DNA of 37,487 nt. Source: Gammaproteobacteria bacterium (GTDB taxonomy: Bacteria > Pseudomonadota > Gammaproteobacteria > Enterobacterales > Alteromonadaceae). Below the pieces are notes generated by a model that was not told the origin of the DNA, searched no databases, and saw nothing but the letters and a program-made list of their open reading frames with translations. Where the stretch lies: assembly GCA_002401725.1 (NCBI GenBank), contig NVTW01000022.1, positions 1 through 37,487 of the forward strand. The letters are read 5' to 3'. This document shows positions 12,607 to 23,600 of the stretch, piece after piece. Each line of letters begins with the position of its first letter. Within the stretch, counting starts at the first letter, position 1. The position numbers were made by a program, and so were the translations under genes.

Positions 12607-15234
12607 CTAAAGACGTTCGCTAAGCCATGCTTCAACTGTGGCTAAAGCTGCTGGCACATTTTCAGGCTGGCTACCACCAGCTTGCGCCATATCTGGTCGT
12701 CCACCACCTTTACCACCGACTTGTTGAGCCACCATATTAACCAATTCACCTGCTTTAACTTTACCGGTTAAATCTTTAGTTACCCCAGCAATTAAACCTA
12801 CTTTACCTTCATTAGGTGCAGCCAACATAATAATGCCCGACTGTAGTTTATTTTTAAGCTCGTCAACCATACCGCGTAATGCTTTCGCTTCAACGCCATC
12901 TAAATTAGCAATAAGTACCTTAATGCCATTAACTTTAATGGTTTGACTAATGAGCTCTGAACCGGCTTGCGCTGCTAGCTGTTGTTTAAGTACGGAAATT
13001 TCTTTTTCTAAGGTTTTATTACGTCCTAATAATTGCTCAACTTTGCTAGCAACACCAGCAACATCTGATTTGACTTTGCTAGCAATATCCGTTATTAGTG
13101 AGCTTTGTTGCTCAATAAAATCAATCGCTCCTTGCCCAGAAACTGCTTCAATACGACGAACTCCAGCAGCAATACCAGATTCAGATACAATTTTAATTAA
13201 GCCAATATCGCCTGTTCTATCAACATGCACACCACCACATAGCTCAATTGAAGCATCACCTAAGGTAACTACGCGCACTTCGTCATCATATTTTTCACCA
13301 AATAACGCCATCGCACCTTTTTCTTTGGCGGCATCTATTTGTAATAGCTCTGTTTTACGTTGATGATTGTTACGAATTTCAGTATTTACCATACGCTCGA
13401 CTTGTTGTAGTTCTGCTGGGGTTACGGCTTCAAAATGTGAAAAATCAAAACGTAATTTATCGGCATCGCACAACGAACCTTTTTGACCAACATGTGCGCC
13501 TAATACTTTACGTAATGCCGCATGCAATAAATGAGTGGAGGTATGGTTTTTAATAATGGCTTGGCGACGTTCAACATTAATTTGTGCTTTAACACGAGCA
13601 TTTAATTGTAAAGTTGCACACGCTTTACCTTTATGGGCAAAAGCATTACCTAATTTAATGGTGTCGTGTACGTCAAAGCAACCTTGGCTAACTAACCCAG
13701 AAGTACTTGCAGCCATTTTTAGATGTCCACTGTCACCTACTTGACCACCTGATTCGGCATAAAATGGGGTGTTATCTAATATTACTAGGCCTTGCTCTCC
13801 CGCGAGTAACTGTGATACTGATTCACCAGTTTTACTATTAAACAATTCAACAATAGTCGCTGAATAAGAGATGTTGGTGTAACCTTTAAAGTTAGTTTCA
13901 TGATCAGATTTTAACTGCTCATTATAGTCAGTGCCGAAATGGCTGGCTTTTTGCGCACGTTCACGCTGTAAACCCATGGCGACATCAAAACCATTGTGAT
14001 CAATTTTTAATTCACGTTCACGCGCAATATCGGCAGTTAAGTCAGCAGGAAAACCATAAGTGTCATACAGTTTAAAGACATCGTCACCGCTAATGGTATC
14101 GCCATCTAGGTTACTCAAAATATTTTCAAGTAAGTTCATACCACGATCTAATGTACGGCCAAATTGTTCTTCTTCAATGCGTAATAATTTTTCAATAATC
14201 GCTTGCTGCTGTAACAACTCTGGATAAGCATCGCCCATTTGTGAAATTAATGAAGTCACTAATTTATGGAAAAAATTCCCTTTTGCTTCGAGTTTATGAC
14301 CATGGCGAATTGCACGACGAATAATACGGCGTAATACATAACCTCGGCCTTCATTAGAGGGCACCACACCGTCAATAATTAAAAAACTACATGAGCGAAT
14401 ATGATCGCTAATTACCCGTAAAGATTTATGTTCTAAATCATTACATTGCAGCAACTTAGCAGTATCACTAATAAGATTTTGGAAAATATCAATTTCGTAA
14501 TTACTGTGCACGCCCTGCATAATTGCCGCAATGCGTTCAAGCCCCATACCAGTATCAATAGACGGATTGGGTAATGGTTCCATGTGGCCATCAGCTTGTC
14601 GGTTATATTGCATAAAAACAATATTCCAAATTTCGATAAAACGATCGCCATCTTCATCAGCAGATCCCGGAGGCCCACCAAAAACATTTTCACCATGATC
14701 ATAAAATATTTCTGAACAAGGTCCACACGGGCCGGTATCCCCCATTGACCAAAAATTATCTTTCGCGCCAATACGAATTACCCGTTCGGCGGGTACACCT
14801 ATTTTTTCGAGCCAAATTTTTTCGGCGTCATCATCTTCTGCAAAAACGGTTACTGTTAATTTTTCTTTCGGTATCATTAATACTTCGGTTAAAAACTGCC
14901 ATGCAAAACTAATGGCGTCTTCTTTAAAATAGTCACCAAAACTAAAATTACCCATCATTTCGAAAAAAGTGTGATGGCGAGCCGTATAACCCACGTTTTC
15001 TAAATCATTATGTTTACCACCTGCACGAACACAGCGCTGTGCTGATGTAGCTCGGGTATAACTGCGTTGTTCTGCACCTAAAAACACATCTTTAAATGGC
15101 ACCATACCCGCATTAGTAAATAAGAGAGTGGCATCGTTACCTGGCACTAATGAGCTACTTTTAACGATTTGATGTTGCTTTGAGGCAAAATACTCTAAAA
15201 ATGCCTGACGCACTTGTGCAGTTGATTTGATCAT
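12607..15234 (-). CDS. alaS: Alanyl-tRNA synthetase
   Basis: The 875-residue protein has the complete AlaRS layout: the class II catalytic core at the N-terminus ([35 protein letters not shown]), the tRNA-recognition domain, the editing domain with zinc ligands HTSTHLLH (around 563-570) and CGGVHV (around 663), a coiled coil (around 715-765) and the C-terminal C-Ala domain with [15 protein letters not shown]. It charges tRNA-Ala and clears mischarged Ser and Gly. No key residue appears lost and the length matches the family. It is preceded by recX 57 bases upstream and followed by the aspartokinase gene, forming a recX-alaS-lysC run. Confidence 0.98.
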   Translation of the reverse strand: MIKSTAQVRQAFLEYFASKQHQIVKSSSLVPGNDATLLFTNAGMVPFKDVFLGAEQRSYTRATSAQRCVRAGGKHNDLENVGYTARHHTFFEMMGNFSFGDYFKEDAISFAWQFLTEVLMIPKEKLTVTVFAEDDDAEKIWLEKIGVPAERVIRIGAKDNFWSMGDTGPCGPCSEIFYDHGENVFGGPPGSADEDGDRFIEIWNIVFMQYNRQADGHMEPLPNPSIDTGMGLERIAAIMQGVHSNYEIDIFQNLISDTAKLLQCNDLEHKSLRVISDHIRSCSFLIIDGVVPSNEGRGYVLRRIIRRAIRHGHKLEAKGNFFHKLVTSLISQMGDAYPELLQQQAIIEKLLRIEEEQFGRTLDRGMNLLENILSNLDGDTISGDDVFKLYDTYGFPADLTADIARERELKIDHNGFDVAMGLQRERAQKASHFGTDYNEQLKSDHETNFKGYTNISYSATIVELFNSKTGESVSQLLAGEQGLVILDNTPFYAESGGQVGDSGHLKMAASTSGLVSQGCFDVHDTIKLGNAFAHKGKACATLQLNARVKAQINVERRQAIIKNHTSTHLLHAALRKVLGAHVGQKGSLCDADKLRFDFSHFEAVTPAELQQVERMVNTEIRNNHQRKTELLQIDAAKEKGAMALFGEKYDDEVRVVTLGDASIELCGGVHVDRTGDIGLIKIVSESGIAAGVRRIEAVSGQGAIDFIEQQSSLITDIASKVKSDVAGVASKVEQLLGRNKTLEKEISVLKQQLAAQAGSELISQTIKVNGIKVLIANLDGVEAKALRGMVDELKNKLQSGIIMLAAPNEGKVGLIAGVTKDLTGKVKAGELVNMVAQQVGGKGGGRPDMAQAGGSQPENVPAALATVEAWLSERL

Positions 15235-15291
15235 TGGGATTATCCAGTTTTCTTAAAATAGGTTAATTATTTTTTTTGATTAAAGTAAAAG

Positions 15292-15732
15292 TTAGTCATT
15301 GCTAATCAAGATGAAAATATGTTCTCTTGAAAAACCTCGGCTTTGCATAAAACGAATTCGTTTTGCCTTGTCTTTTTTATTATTAATTTTTATGCCACCG
15401 AAACGCTTATTATACGCAAGCTCTGCTTGTAGATACCAATCAATTTGTTGATTTTTATTCTCTTGATTAATAATACTCTCGCAAACACCTTTTTGTAGTA
15501 AAGTATGCTTTATATACTGCCAACCATAACCTTTTTTTACGCGGTTACGCATTATACATTCTGCATAACGTTGATCGCTTTGATAATTTTTTTCTTTTAG
15601 GTGTTCAATTACTAATTCAATATCTACCACTAAAAAATCTTTTGCTCGTAACTTTTCAAAAAGCTCATCAGCAGAATGTTCTCGTCGTGATAAATAATTT
15701 ATAGCGGAATGTAATACTTCAGTTTTCAACAA
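15292..15732 (-). CDS. recX: Regulatory protein RecX
   Basis: The 146-residue protein is made of three-helix repeats, with the RecX features LSRREHSADELFEKL near the start, RYAECIMRNRVKKGYG in the middle, and KRIRFMQSRGFSREHI at the end. RecX binds RecA filaments and limits their growth. In most gammaproteobacteria recX follows recA directly; here the upstream neighbour is a divergent lipoprotein gene and no recA is present. I see no CTG-N10-CAG LexA box in the 212 bases upstream, so its SOS control may have been lost with recA. Confidence 0.9.
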   Translation of the reverse strand: MLKTEVLHSAINYLSRREHSADELFEKLRAKDFLVVDIELVIEHLKEKNYQSDQRYAECIMRNRVKKGYGWQYIKHTLLQKGVCESIINQENKNQQIDWYLQAELAYNKRFGGIKINNKKDKAKRIRFMQSRGFSREHIFILISND

Positions 15733-15944
15733 GTTACCAAAAATATAAGGTTATTCTTCGATTGACGATTATTTTACCTAAATTTTAACTAAACGCGAAG
15801 TAAATATAACTTTTTACTTTCTGACCATAATCACGCAAAATACAATTCATTAACGCTATTTAGCAATAAATGCTCAAATTTAATAAAGAGTAACGAGTAT
15901 AAAATTAGCTAAAACCATAATATAAAATAAAAACAAGGATCTGT

Positions 15945-18900
15945 ATGACGGCTCAACTAAATAAAATAGCTAAATTGCTGATATTGGTTGCTTTTACGTT
16001 TATCTTACAAGCTTGTGGTGGCTCAAGTAATAACACACCAAAATTTTCAATTTCTGTAGACACCACCAATATAGGTTTAAGCAATAAAATTTTTACCAAG
16101 TCGACAACAACTATAACCGTTAAAATAAACTTTAAAGGTGATGGTTTGTTAGTTGGATTTGCGCCAAATGCCCAACCAGCCTCTTGGCTTAATTATCGCA
16201 CTGGCGAAGTTACCGCAACGTCGGCAACCTTGTTTATTGATGTAGTTAGTGCCCAATTTTTACCGAGCGATCTTTATGAAACCACCTTACGACTTTCCAC
16301 CGGTGATGTTACTAAAAATGAATTAGTACACCAAGACATCAATGTTTCTCTATTAATTTGGCAATTATTAAGTTTTGGTGAAACATTTGGCGCAGATACC
16401 ATTGCCAGTCAAACATTTGAATTTAACAATGCAGATCAACAATGGACTCTGAGCAGCGATGTTGATTGGTTAAATCTAAGCACAACCTTTGACAGCCAAA
16501 CTAATCGCAGCACAGTAACTATTACGCCTGATTTAACTAAGCTAAGCCAAGCTGGTTTAAATCAAGGAAATTTAGTCTTTAAAGGTAAAACCGGTAATAC
16601 TAATTTCCCCGTTGAGCTTGGCTTAGATAATATTTATTTATATGCCGATAAAACCAATGTTGCTTTTACTTCAACCACGAACATTAACGCAACAAAAACC
16701 ACCATTACCATTGGCAGCAACAATCCTAAAGGGTTTGACTGGCAAGCACAAACTGAAGCTAATTGGCTAACACTAACGCCAATTGAAGGCACCAACCAAT
16801 TACAAATTAGCGCCGATATTGCATTAGCACCTAATACTGAATTTAATCAGGCTAGCATTGTTATTAGCCCGAAAATAAATCCTGCAAACCCTGATGCAGT
16901 TAGCCCTATTATTAATGAAACCATTAAAGTAAGCTTATATAAAAATGATATTATTATTAAAACTCAAACCATTAGTGATATAACCGCCAACAATAATGCT
17001 GTGGTAAATGCGCCATTAAAACCTTATACATACATTGGTGTAAATAATGAATTGCGTATTTACCAGCAATATACCGGCGAGCTCATTTCAAGCACAATAA
17101 TCGCGCCAGAAAATAGTTTATTAGAGCAGTTTGTTATTCATCCAAATGGTGAATTGTTAATTGCTAAAGCAGATGAAACCGTTATTGACTTAAATAATCT
17201 CGATGCCGATGGTAATCCTATCGAAACCATTGTTACTCATCGTTATAAAATTAACTTAATCGATTTAAGTTTTAGTGAAATAACCGATGCCAACATTCAA
17301 TTTGAACCAGTAAAATTTATTCGTTTTGCCGGTCGTTATTTTGTGGTAACGCAAATTCTTGAATATGCGGATGAAAATTTACAACGCTTAGCGTTGGATA
17401 ATGCTAATGCCTTTTTTGCTCGTGGTATTCAAACCGCTGCTGTTGCACAAAGTTTGTTTGCTTTTGATCCTGCCAGTGGCAATTTAAAACGCTTTACAGC
17501 AACAGTAAATGATTTTACTACCACTAAAATTACAACCACTAAAACCCATGAATATCGCCCCGAAAATTTAGCTACAAACGATACTATCGTCAATTTTGTG
17601 GTTAGCAGTGATGAGCAAAACATTTATGCTATAAGCCCAACCAGCGAGTGGTTGAGTTTTGACGGCACCACCTTTACCGACAATGGTTTATTAGCAACCA
17701 ATACCGACATCGTTACCCTAGCTTTAAGCTTAAGTGATAATAATCGTCCTCATTATTTACGCTTTGATCCGGCAAATCCTGCGCAAGGCTTTATTATTAA
17801 TGTTTATGATCAACAAAAAGTATTATCTGCAACCCTAACTCTTGGTAATAACCAACCGAGCAGTATTGCGATGTCTGCCGACAATAAACGCTTAGTGCTT
17901 AATGAAAGTACGGCTAATAATATTGAATTTGTTAACTTGCAACAGTTTGATACTTCAACCAATCAGCTTAATTTCAACACTACTTTAGGTAATAGTAATG
18001 CTAGTATTGCAGCACAAGTTATTACACTTGCAGGGGTTGATGCGAATTGGCAAGCCAGCACTAATGTACCTTGGTTAGTATTAGCGCAAGATAATAGTGG
18101 TGAGCAACCTAGCCTAACGGTTAGCGTTGATAGCAGTAATATTACCACTTGGGGATTATTAACCGGCACAATTACCATTTACGATCCAGCCAGTGGCACC
18201 AACACCATAATCACCGTTAATTTAGCCATTGATGAAGTGCGTTTATCGAGTAATTACCCTGCCCTTGCGTTTAATAGCGCGGCTACTCAACAAACACTTA
18301 CTCACACTATTGATGTGTTAATTAATAGAGAAACATCCATAACATGGCAAGCAACAACTGCGGCTGATTGGTTAACCTTAAGCGCTGATAACACAAATAA
18401 TCGCTTAACCATAAGCGCCGATGCCAGCAAAGTAAGCAATGGTTTAACATATGCCACAATTACCTTATCGTCAGTAACCAACGGCGCAGCAGTTTCTGGC
18501 ACGATAAAAGTGAGTATTAACAAAGCGGCGGCAGACGCTAGCGAGGTAACCATTTCTAATGCGGCAACCAATACTGATGGTGTGGTCTTAGATCCATTAC
18601 GCCCCTATATTTACTTAGCTATTGGCGATAGCATTAAAGTTTACAACATTATTTCAGCTGCACTTGAAGCCACCATAGCATCGCCATTAACAGGCATAAA
18701 CTTAACTAATTTAGTAATATTTCCTGACGGTAGTAAATTGTTAGCGTCTAACACTGAAACTGTTACCGACGATCAAGGTGTTGAAACCACCACAGTTCAT
18801 CATTATCAAGTTGATCTAGCCACGCAAAGCATCACTGAAATTGACAATGCTAACGTCACTATTGAATTTAGACCGATAGATGTGCAGATGATCGATGGAA

Positions 18901-19493
18901 AAGCGGTCGTGATCACCCAAACCTTAGAATTTGCCGACACTAATTTAGTTCGCCAAACTTGGGATCAAGATAACGCCTATTTCGCGGGTAAAATTGCCGC
19001 ACCGGCGAGTAAAGATAGCTTTATGGTGGTTAAAAATAGTGCGAGTTCTCTTGAACAATATCAATTAACTTTTAACGTATTTGCCGATCAAACAATTACC
19101 GCCAAGCTAAGCAATAGTTATGTAAATACCGCTTTTTCAAATGCTATTTCAGCCTTAGCATTAAGTAACAATGGCGACAACATTTACACTATTAATAGTG
19201 CAACAGAACATTCAATTTTCGATGGCACTAGCTTTACTGATAAGGGCTTATTAGATAATACTGCAGGGGTGAGCGCATTTAACGTAACAACCGATAGTGA
19301 AGATAACAGTTACTTTTATCGTTTTGACCCTGCTCAAGGCTTTGTATTAACTAAATATGATAGTGCTCAGCAAGTTATATCAACGCAAGTATTAAGCTCA
19401 GGCAGCGTTACCAACTACTTAGCACCTGATTATCAGCGTGTTTTGAACTTTGATGCAGGCACGGCGACGTTTACTCTATTGTCGATGCAGTAA
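15945..19493 (+). CDS. Large lipoprotein with BACON-like repeats and two propeller-like modules
   Basis: The 1182-residue protein starts with a lipoprotein signal peptide ending in lipobox LQAC (C24), then GGSSNN, so it is probably outer-membrane anchored. Beta-sandwich repeats of about 90-100 residues carry a WL signature (WLNLS near 175, WLTLTP near 273, WLVLAQ near 709, WLTLSAD near 807), resembling BACON domains. Each set is followed by a module of about 310 residues (roughly 345-660 and 865-1180) with matching segments, such as LKPYTYIGVNNELRIY and LRPYIYLAIGDSIKVY, then HPNGELLIA and FPDGSKLLA, typical of beta-propeller blades. The halves are an internal duplication. BACON domains often bind carbohydrate or mucin; the role here is unknown. 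A terminator follows at 19552-19583. Confidence 0.75.
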   Translation: MTAQLNKIAKLLILVAFTFILQACGGSSNNTPKFSISVDTTNIGLSNKIFTKSTTTITVKINFKGDGLLVGFAPNAQPASWLNYRTGEVTATSATLFIDVVSAQFLPSDLYETTLRLSTGDVTKNELVHQDINVSLLIWQLLSFGETFGADTIASQTFEFNNADQQWTLSSDVDWLNLSTTFDSQTNRSTVTITPDLTKLSQAGLNQGNLVFKGKTGNTNFPVELGLDNIYLYADKTNVAFTSTTNINATKTTITIGSNNPKGFDWQAQTEANWLTLTPIEGTNQLQISADIALAPNTEFNQASIVISPKINPANPDAVSPIINETIKVSLYKNDIIIKTQTISDITANNNAVVNAPLKPYTYIGVNNELRIYQQYTGELISSTIIAPENSLLEQFVIHPNGELLIAKADETVIDLNNLDADGNPIETIVTHRYKINLIDLSFSEITDANIQFEPVKFIRFAGRYFVVTQILEYADENLQRLALDNANAFFARGIQTAAVAQSLFAFDPASGNLKRFTATVNDFTTTKITTTKTHEYRPENLATNDTIVNFVVSSDEQNIYAISPTSEWLSFDGTTFTDNGLLATNTDIVTLALSLSDNNRPHYLRFDPANPAQGFIINVYDQQKVLSATLTLGNNQPSSIAMSADNKRLVLNESTANNIEFVNLQQFDTSTNQLNFNTTLGNSNASIAAQVITLAGVDANWQASTNVPWLVLAQDNSGEQPSLTVSVDSSNITTWGLLTGTITIYDPASGTNTIITVNLAIDEVRLSSNYPALAFNSAATQQTLTHTIDVLINRETSITWQATTAADWLTLSADNTNNRLTISADASKVSNGLTYATITLSSVTNGAAVSGTIKVSINKAAADASEVTISNAATNTDGVVLDPLRPYIYLAIGDSIKVYNIISAALEATIASPLTGINLTNLVIFPDGSKLLASNTETVTDDQGVETTTVHHYQVDLATQSITEIDNANVTIEFRPIDVQMIDGKAVVITQTLEFADTNLVRQTWDQDNAYFAGKIAAPASKDSFMVVKNSASSLEQYQLTFNVFADQTITAKLSNSYVNTAFSNAISALALSNNGDNIYTINSATEHSIFDGTSFTDKGLLDNTAGVSAFNVTTDSEDNSYFYRFDPAQGFVLTKYDSAQQVISTQVLSSGSVTNYLAPDYQRVLNFDAGTATFTLLSMQ

Positions 19494-19551
19494 TACAGTA
19501 AAAGCGTTGAGGTAATAAACTATTTATGTGGTAAATTAATGTTATCAACAT

Positions 19552-19583
19552 AAAAAATGCTGACAATTTTTTCAGCATTTTTT
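19552..19583 (+). terminator. Rho-independent terminator of the large lipoprotein gene
   Basis: A perfect 12-bp stem (AAAAAATGCTGA/TCAGCATTTTTT) with an 8-base loop, 58 bases past the stop. The right arm ends in six T. The matching A run makes it usable in both directions. Confidence 0.85.
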
Positions 19584-19623
19584 GTACGAAATGAAAAATC
19601 AGTTATCTAGTCATTTGGTTATA

Positions 19624-19697
19624 AAAACACGAGATCTTCGATTAAAAGACCTCGAAGATGACGATTATAATAACTACCTGAGTTATCTGTATAGCCA
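19624..19697 (-). repeat. MITE-like repeat family 1, copy C (half element)
   Basis: About 74 bp matching one end of the family: AGATCTTCGATTAAAAG, CTCGAAGATGACGATTATAA and the terminal ACCTGAGTTATCTGTATAG. It lies in the same orientation as copy D and opposite to A and B. The other half is missing. It sits between the convergent lipoprotein and hydrolase genes. Confidence 0.75.
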
Positions 19698-19706
19698 AGT
19701 TACTGC

Positions 19707-20558
19707 TTAGCTTTTCAAATCTTTTACTAAAGTTTTCAGCCATTTTTCTTCATTGATAAATTGCCATGACCAAGATTTATATTTATCGCCTAGCCCTAAT
19801 TTAATAATCGCTTGTTCACTTTTACCTTGCTGTAAAAGTTCAGTTACGTGTTTAATACTAAAAGCAATCATCTTAGCAAAAGCTTGATAACGCTTTTTAT
19901 CGGTGAGTTTGCCATGACCAGGAATGATCACCACATCATCAGGTATTATGGCTAACATTTTTTCAACCGCCGCTAAATAACCTTTAACACTACCACCATG
20001 TTTTAAATCTATATAAGGAAACCCTAGTTCAAAAAACAAATCGCCGGTATGCAACACATTAGCCTTTTTGAAATATACCGCAGTATCACCATCGGTGTGA
20101 CCATGGGCATAATGGGTTAATTGAATTTCTTCATTGGCAAAGTAAATAGTCATACTTTGTTGATAAGTAACCACCGGCAAAGCTACTTGCTCTGCCGGTT
20201 CTTTATCCATTAATCTTGCGCGTACATTTTGATGTGCATAAATGGGCGCTTTTTCAGAAAAAAAATTATTACTACCGGTATGATCGCCATGAAAATGGGT
20301 ATTGATAATATATTTTAACGGCTTGTCTTTAATGGTTTTCATCGCCGCTTCAATACGCTCAGCCAAGGGTGCAAACTGATCATCAATTAACACTAAGCCA
20401 TTATCACTGGCTAACACACCAATGTTACCGCCAGCGCCTTTAAGCATATAAACATTACCTGCTGCTTTGATCGGCGTAATTTTCACATTGTTAAAGTCTT
20501 GTGCCACGGTTATGTAACTAAATAGACTCAACAATACCAATATCGATAGCTTCTTCAT
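19707..20558 (-). CDS. Exported metallo-beta-lactamase-fold hydrolase
   Basis: The 283-residue protein has a Sec signal peptide (MKKLSILVLLSLFSYITVA) and the zinc-binding HFHGDH motif (H88, H90, D92, H93), then AHGHTDGD, LHTGDLFF and IPGHG, which supply the remaining metal ligands of the MBL fold. It should be a periplasmic di-zinc hydrolase. The motif set resembles the group annotated as MBL-fold metallohydrolases near class B lactamases and quinoprotein-linked hydrolases; activity on beta-lactams cannot be inferred. It lies 99 bases after the histidine kinase gene on the same strand. A short inverted repeat (CTAACC/GGTTAG) at 20594-20607 is in that gap. Confidence 0.82.
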   Translation of the reverse strand: MKKLSILVLLSLFSYITVAQDFNNVKITPIKAAGNVYMLKGAGGNIGVLASDNGLVLIDDQFAPLAERIEAAMKTIKDKPLKYIINTHFHGDHTGSNNFFSEKAPIYAHQNVRARLMDKEPAEQVALPVVTYQQSMTIYFANEEIQLTHYAHGHTDGDTAVYFKKANVLHTGDLFFELGFPYIDLKHGGSVKGYLAAVEKMLAIIPDDVVIIPGHGKLTDKKRYQAFAKMIAFSIKHVTELLQQGKSEQAIIKLGLGDKYKSWSWQFINEEKWLKTLVKDLKS

Positions 20559-20657
20559 TTCTGATTCTCTTTTTTGTTATTAAATTTTTTATGCTAACCA
20601 AGGTTAGTGTGGTGATAATGCTAAATCAAGTCAATTAACGTTGTTAACTACATAAGC

Positions 20658-23600
20658 CTACTGAGGATTAAAGAGAAACTTTAATTGAAAAGACGCCCCA
20701 TGCCCTGGTTTGCTATTACAACTAATTTTACCACCAAGACGAACTGTTACTATATTTTGGACAATATGTAAGCCTAAGCCACTACCACCTTGTCCACGTT
20801 TACTGGTATAAAAGGCTTCAAAAATTCGTTTTAATTGTTCATCTTCGATACCGACACCATTATCAGTTACTTCCATAGTTAACCACTCATCATCATGTTC
20901 TACGCTAATATCTATAACGCCATTTTGTTTGTTTTCAAACCCATGAATAATGGCATTTAAGATTAAGTTAGTAATAATTTGGGCAATGGCTCCGGGGTAA
21001 CTATCAAGCTTAATGTCTTTATCACAATCTACATTAACAGTGGCATTAGCTTCTTTTATATTTGAACTCAAACTAAAAATAACATTATGAATATATTCAT
21101 TAAGGTTAAATAAGCGACGCTCTTCTGAAGATTGATCTACTGAAACTAACTTAAAACTGCTGATAAGCTCAGAAGCTCGTTGTAAATTACGTAAAACCAG
21201 TTTGGTGCCTTCGTCAACATCACTCATAACACTCACAAATTCAGAGGCACGCATGGTTTTATTTTTATGGCTAGCTAATAGCTTGCTAACAAGCTCTTGT
21301 ACGTGCGAAGCGGCGGTAACACTAATACCCACAGGGGTATTAATTTCATGGGCAACCCCCACTACTAAACCAGATATTGCCGCATTTTTTTCAGCATCAA
21401 CAAGATGCTTATCCGCAAGTAACAATTCTTTGGTGCGTTTTTGCACTTCATTTTCAAGTTCGTGTTTTTGTATATCTAATTTATTAATCCTGTTTCGATG
21501 CCAGGTAAGTATCAGTAACATCACCATAAGTAAACCGATAATTTGCACCCATATTAACTGCCACCAAGAGGGTAAAACAATAATTTCAATTAAACGTTCA
21601 TTACCCCATACCCCATTATTATTGCTACTTTTAACATGAAAAACATACCTGCCGGGATCTAAATTCGTGTAACTGGTATAATGTTGATAATTCGCTTTAT
21701 TATACTTTTCATCAAAATTTTCTAAATAAAACGAATAGTTGTTTTTCATCGGATCAAGAAAATCCATGCCGGCAAATTCTATTTTTAATGATTGTAAAGG
21801 GTAATTAATCGTTAAAGGTTTGTGCTGATTAAATTGATATTGTTTTAGTGGTTTTTTATTTAACCATACATCGGTTATTGCCGTGTTAGGCGCATGATTG
21901 TTAGTAGAAAAATGAGCTGGATCAATTGCTGTAACACCGTTTATACTGCCAAAATATAAGACACCACTTGATGATTTTATTGCAGATCTGATCTGAAAGG
22001 TACTATTTTTCAATCCATCACTTTCATCAAAATTAATAAAATAGTTTTGCTTGGTTTTATACTGTGAAATACCAACATCAGTACCTAACCACAAATCTCC
22101 AAAATCATCTTCAACAATACTTTTAAAGTTATATTTCAATGAATTATCGTTTACAACAAAATGTTCAAATAAATCAGAAGTGTAATTTAATTTATCGAGT
22201 GACTTTCTTGTTGCTACCCAAAGGTTTTTATCCGTTGTTTGAAAAACAAATCGCACTTGATTATCACTTAAACTCTCAGGTAAATCTTTGTCATATTGAT
22301 AACGAATAAAACTTGTTTGATTAAAATTGACTAGATTTAAACCTTTGTTAACTGTACTAACCCACAAATTAGCTGCTCTATCTTCATAAAGGTGAGTTAC
22401 TTCATTTCCACTAATTGAATTGTTATTTTTTTCATCATGTTGTAAATAAGATATTTCACCTTTTTTAATTTTAATAACACCACTAAACCAAGTACCAATC
22501 CATAGTGTATTGTGTTTCCCCCATGCTAAACTAGTGATGTTAAAGCTTTTTACACCAATCATTAAGTCATTACGATTTATTAACTGCTTTCTCTTTTTAT
22601 CCAAACTATATAACCCAAAACTTCCTCCAATCCATAACACGCCATGATTGTCTTCCACAATGCTTTCAATTTTGTATTTAGAAAAATATCCCTTACTATC
22701 AAACAATTTAAATCGTTCACTTTTAGCGGTTAAAAACAACAAACCTTCGCTACTACCAACCCAAACGTTGCGTTGTTTATCTTCAAAAATAGTTGATACA
22801 ATTTTAATATTATGTTGTTGCTCAGAGTCATTAATATATGTCGAAATGCTTTTAAACACATTGTTATAAATTTTTAATTTAATCAAACCATTATAACGTG
22901 TAGCAACCCATAACACGCCTGAATCATCAACAATAATGTCGCGAATATCATTATAAGAAAACACATTATATTTATTATTTACTAAGGGAATAAATTGTTT
23001 ATTTAGGCTATTAAAAAAATACACACCTTTTTGAGTACCAATCCATAGGGTATTATTTTTTCCTTGCTTTATGCACGTAATAGAAGACATAGCTTGGCCA
23101 GTTTCAGGCATGAGGCTTACAAATGACTCGGTGTTAACATTAAATTCACCAAAACCAACTTGGGTACCAACCCAAAGTTTATCGTTATTATCAGCGAAAA
23201 CACTTCTCACCAAAGAACTATTCAATGAATGGGGTTGTTTTGAATGATGTTTAAAATGAACAAAATTACCGGGAGAGTTAATCGACATTTTGTTTAAGCC
23301 ATCGGTAGTGGCTATCCATAAAAATCCGTTTTTAGTTTCAGTAATACTCCACACTCGATTATGGCTTAATGATTTATTATTATTTACATCATAGGTAAAA
23401 TTAGTAAAATCTTGGCTTTCATTATTATAGCGAGATAAACCGCCACCATTAGTACCCAGCCAGACATTACCTAACGAGTCTTCAAAAAAGGTTTGGATCA
23501 TATTACTTGATAGTGAATTTTCTTGATTAGCAGCGTGTTTATAACGCCCGATACGCTTCATCGAGGGATCAAATAAAGTAACACCTTGGCCCCATGAACC

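Noticed and set aside
12950-13363. A 137-codon plus-strand frame
   Set aside because: It is antisense to a conserved part of alaS and mirrors its codon pattern.
15733-15944. LexA box upstream of recX
   Set aside because: The nearest candidates (CTG at 15821-15823 and 15940-15942 regions) lack the matching CAG at the right distance.
20594-20607. Inverted repeat CTAACC/GGTTAG upstream of the MBL hydrolase
   Set aside because: Arms are 6 bp with a 2-base gap and no recognisable promoter or T run; too weak to call an operator or terminator.
21202-21639. A 145-codon plus-strand frame
   Set aside because: It is antisense to the kinase membrane helix, coiled coil and HisKA region, which are clearly conserved.
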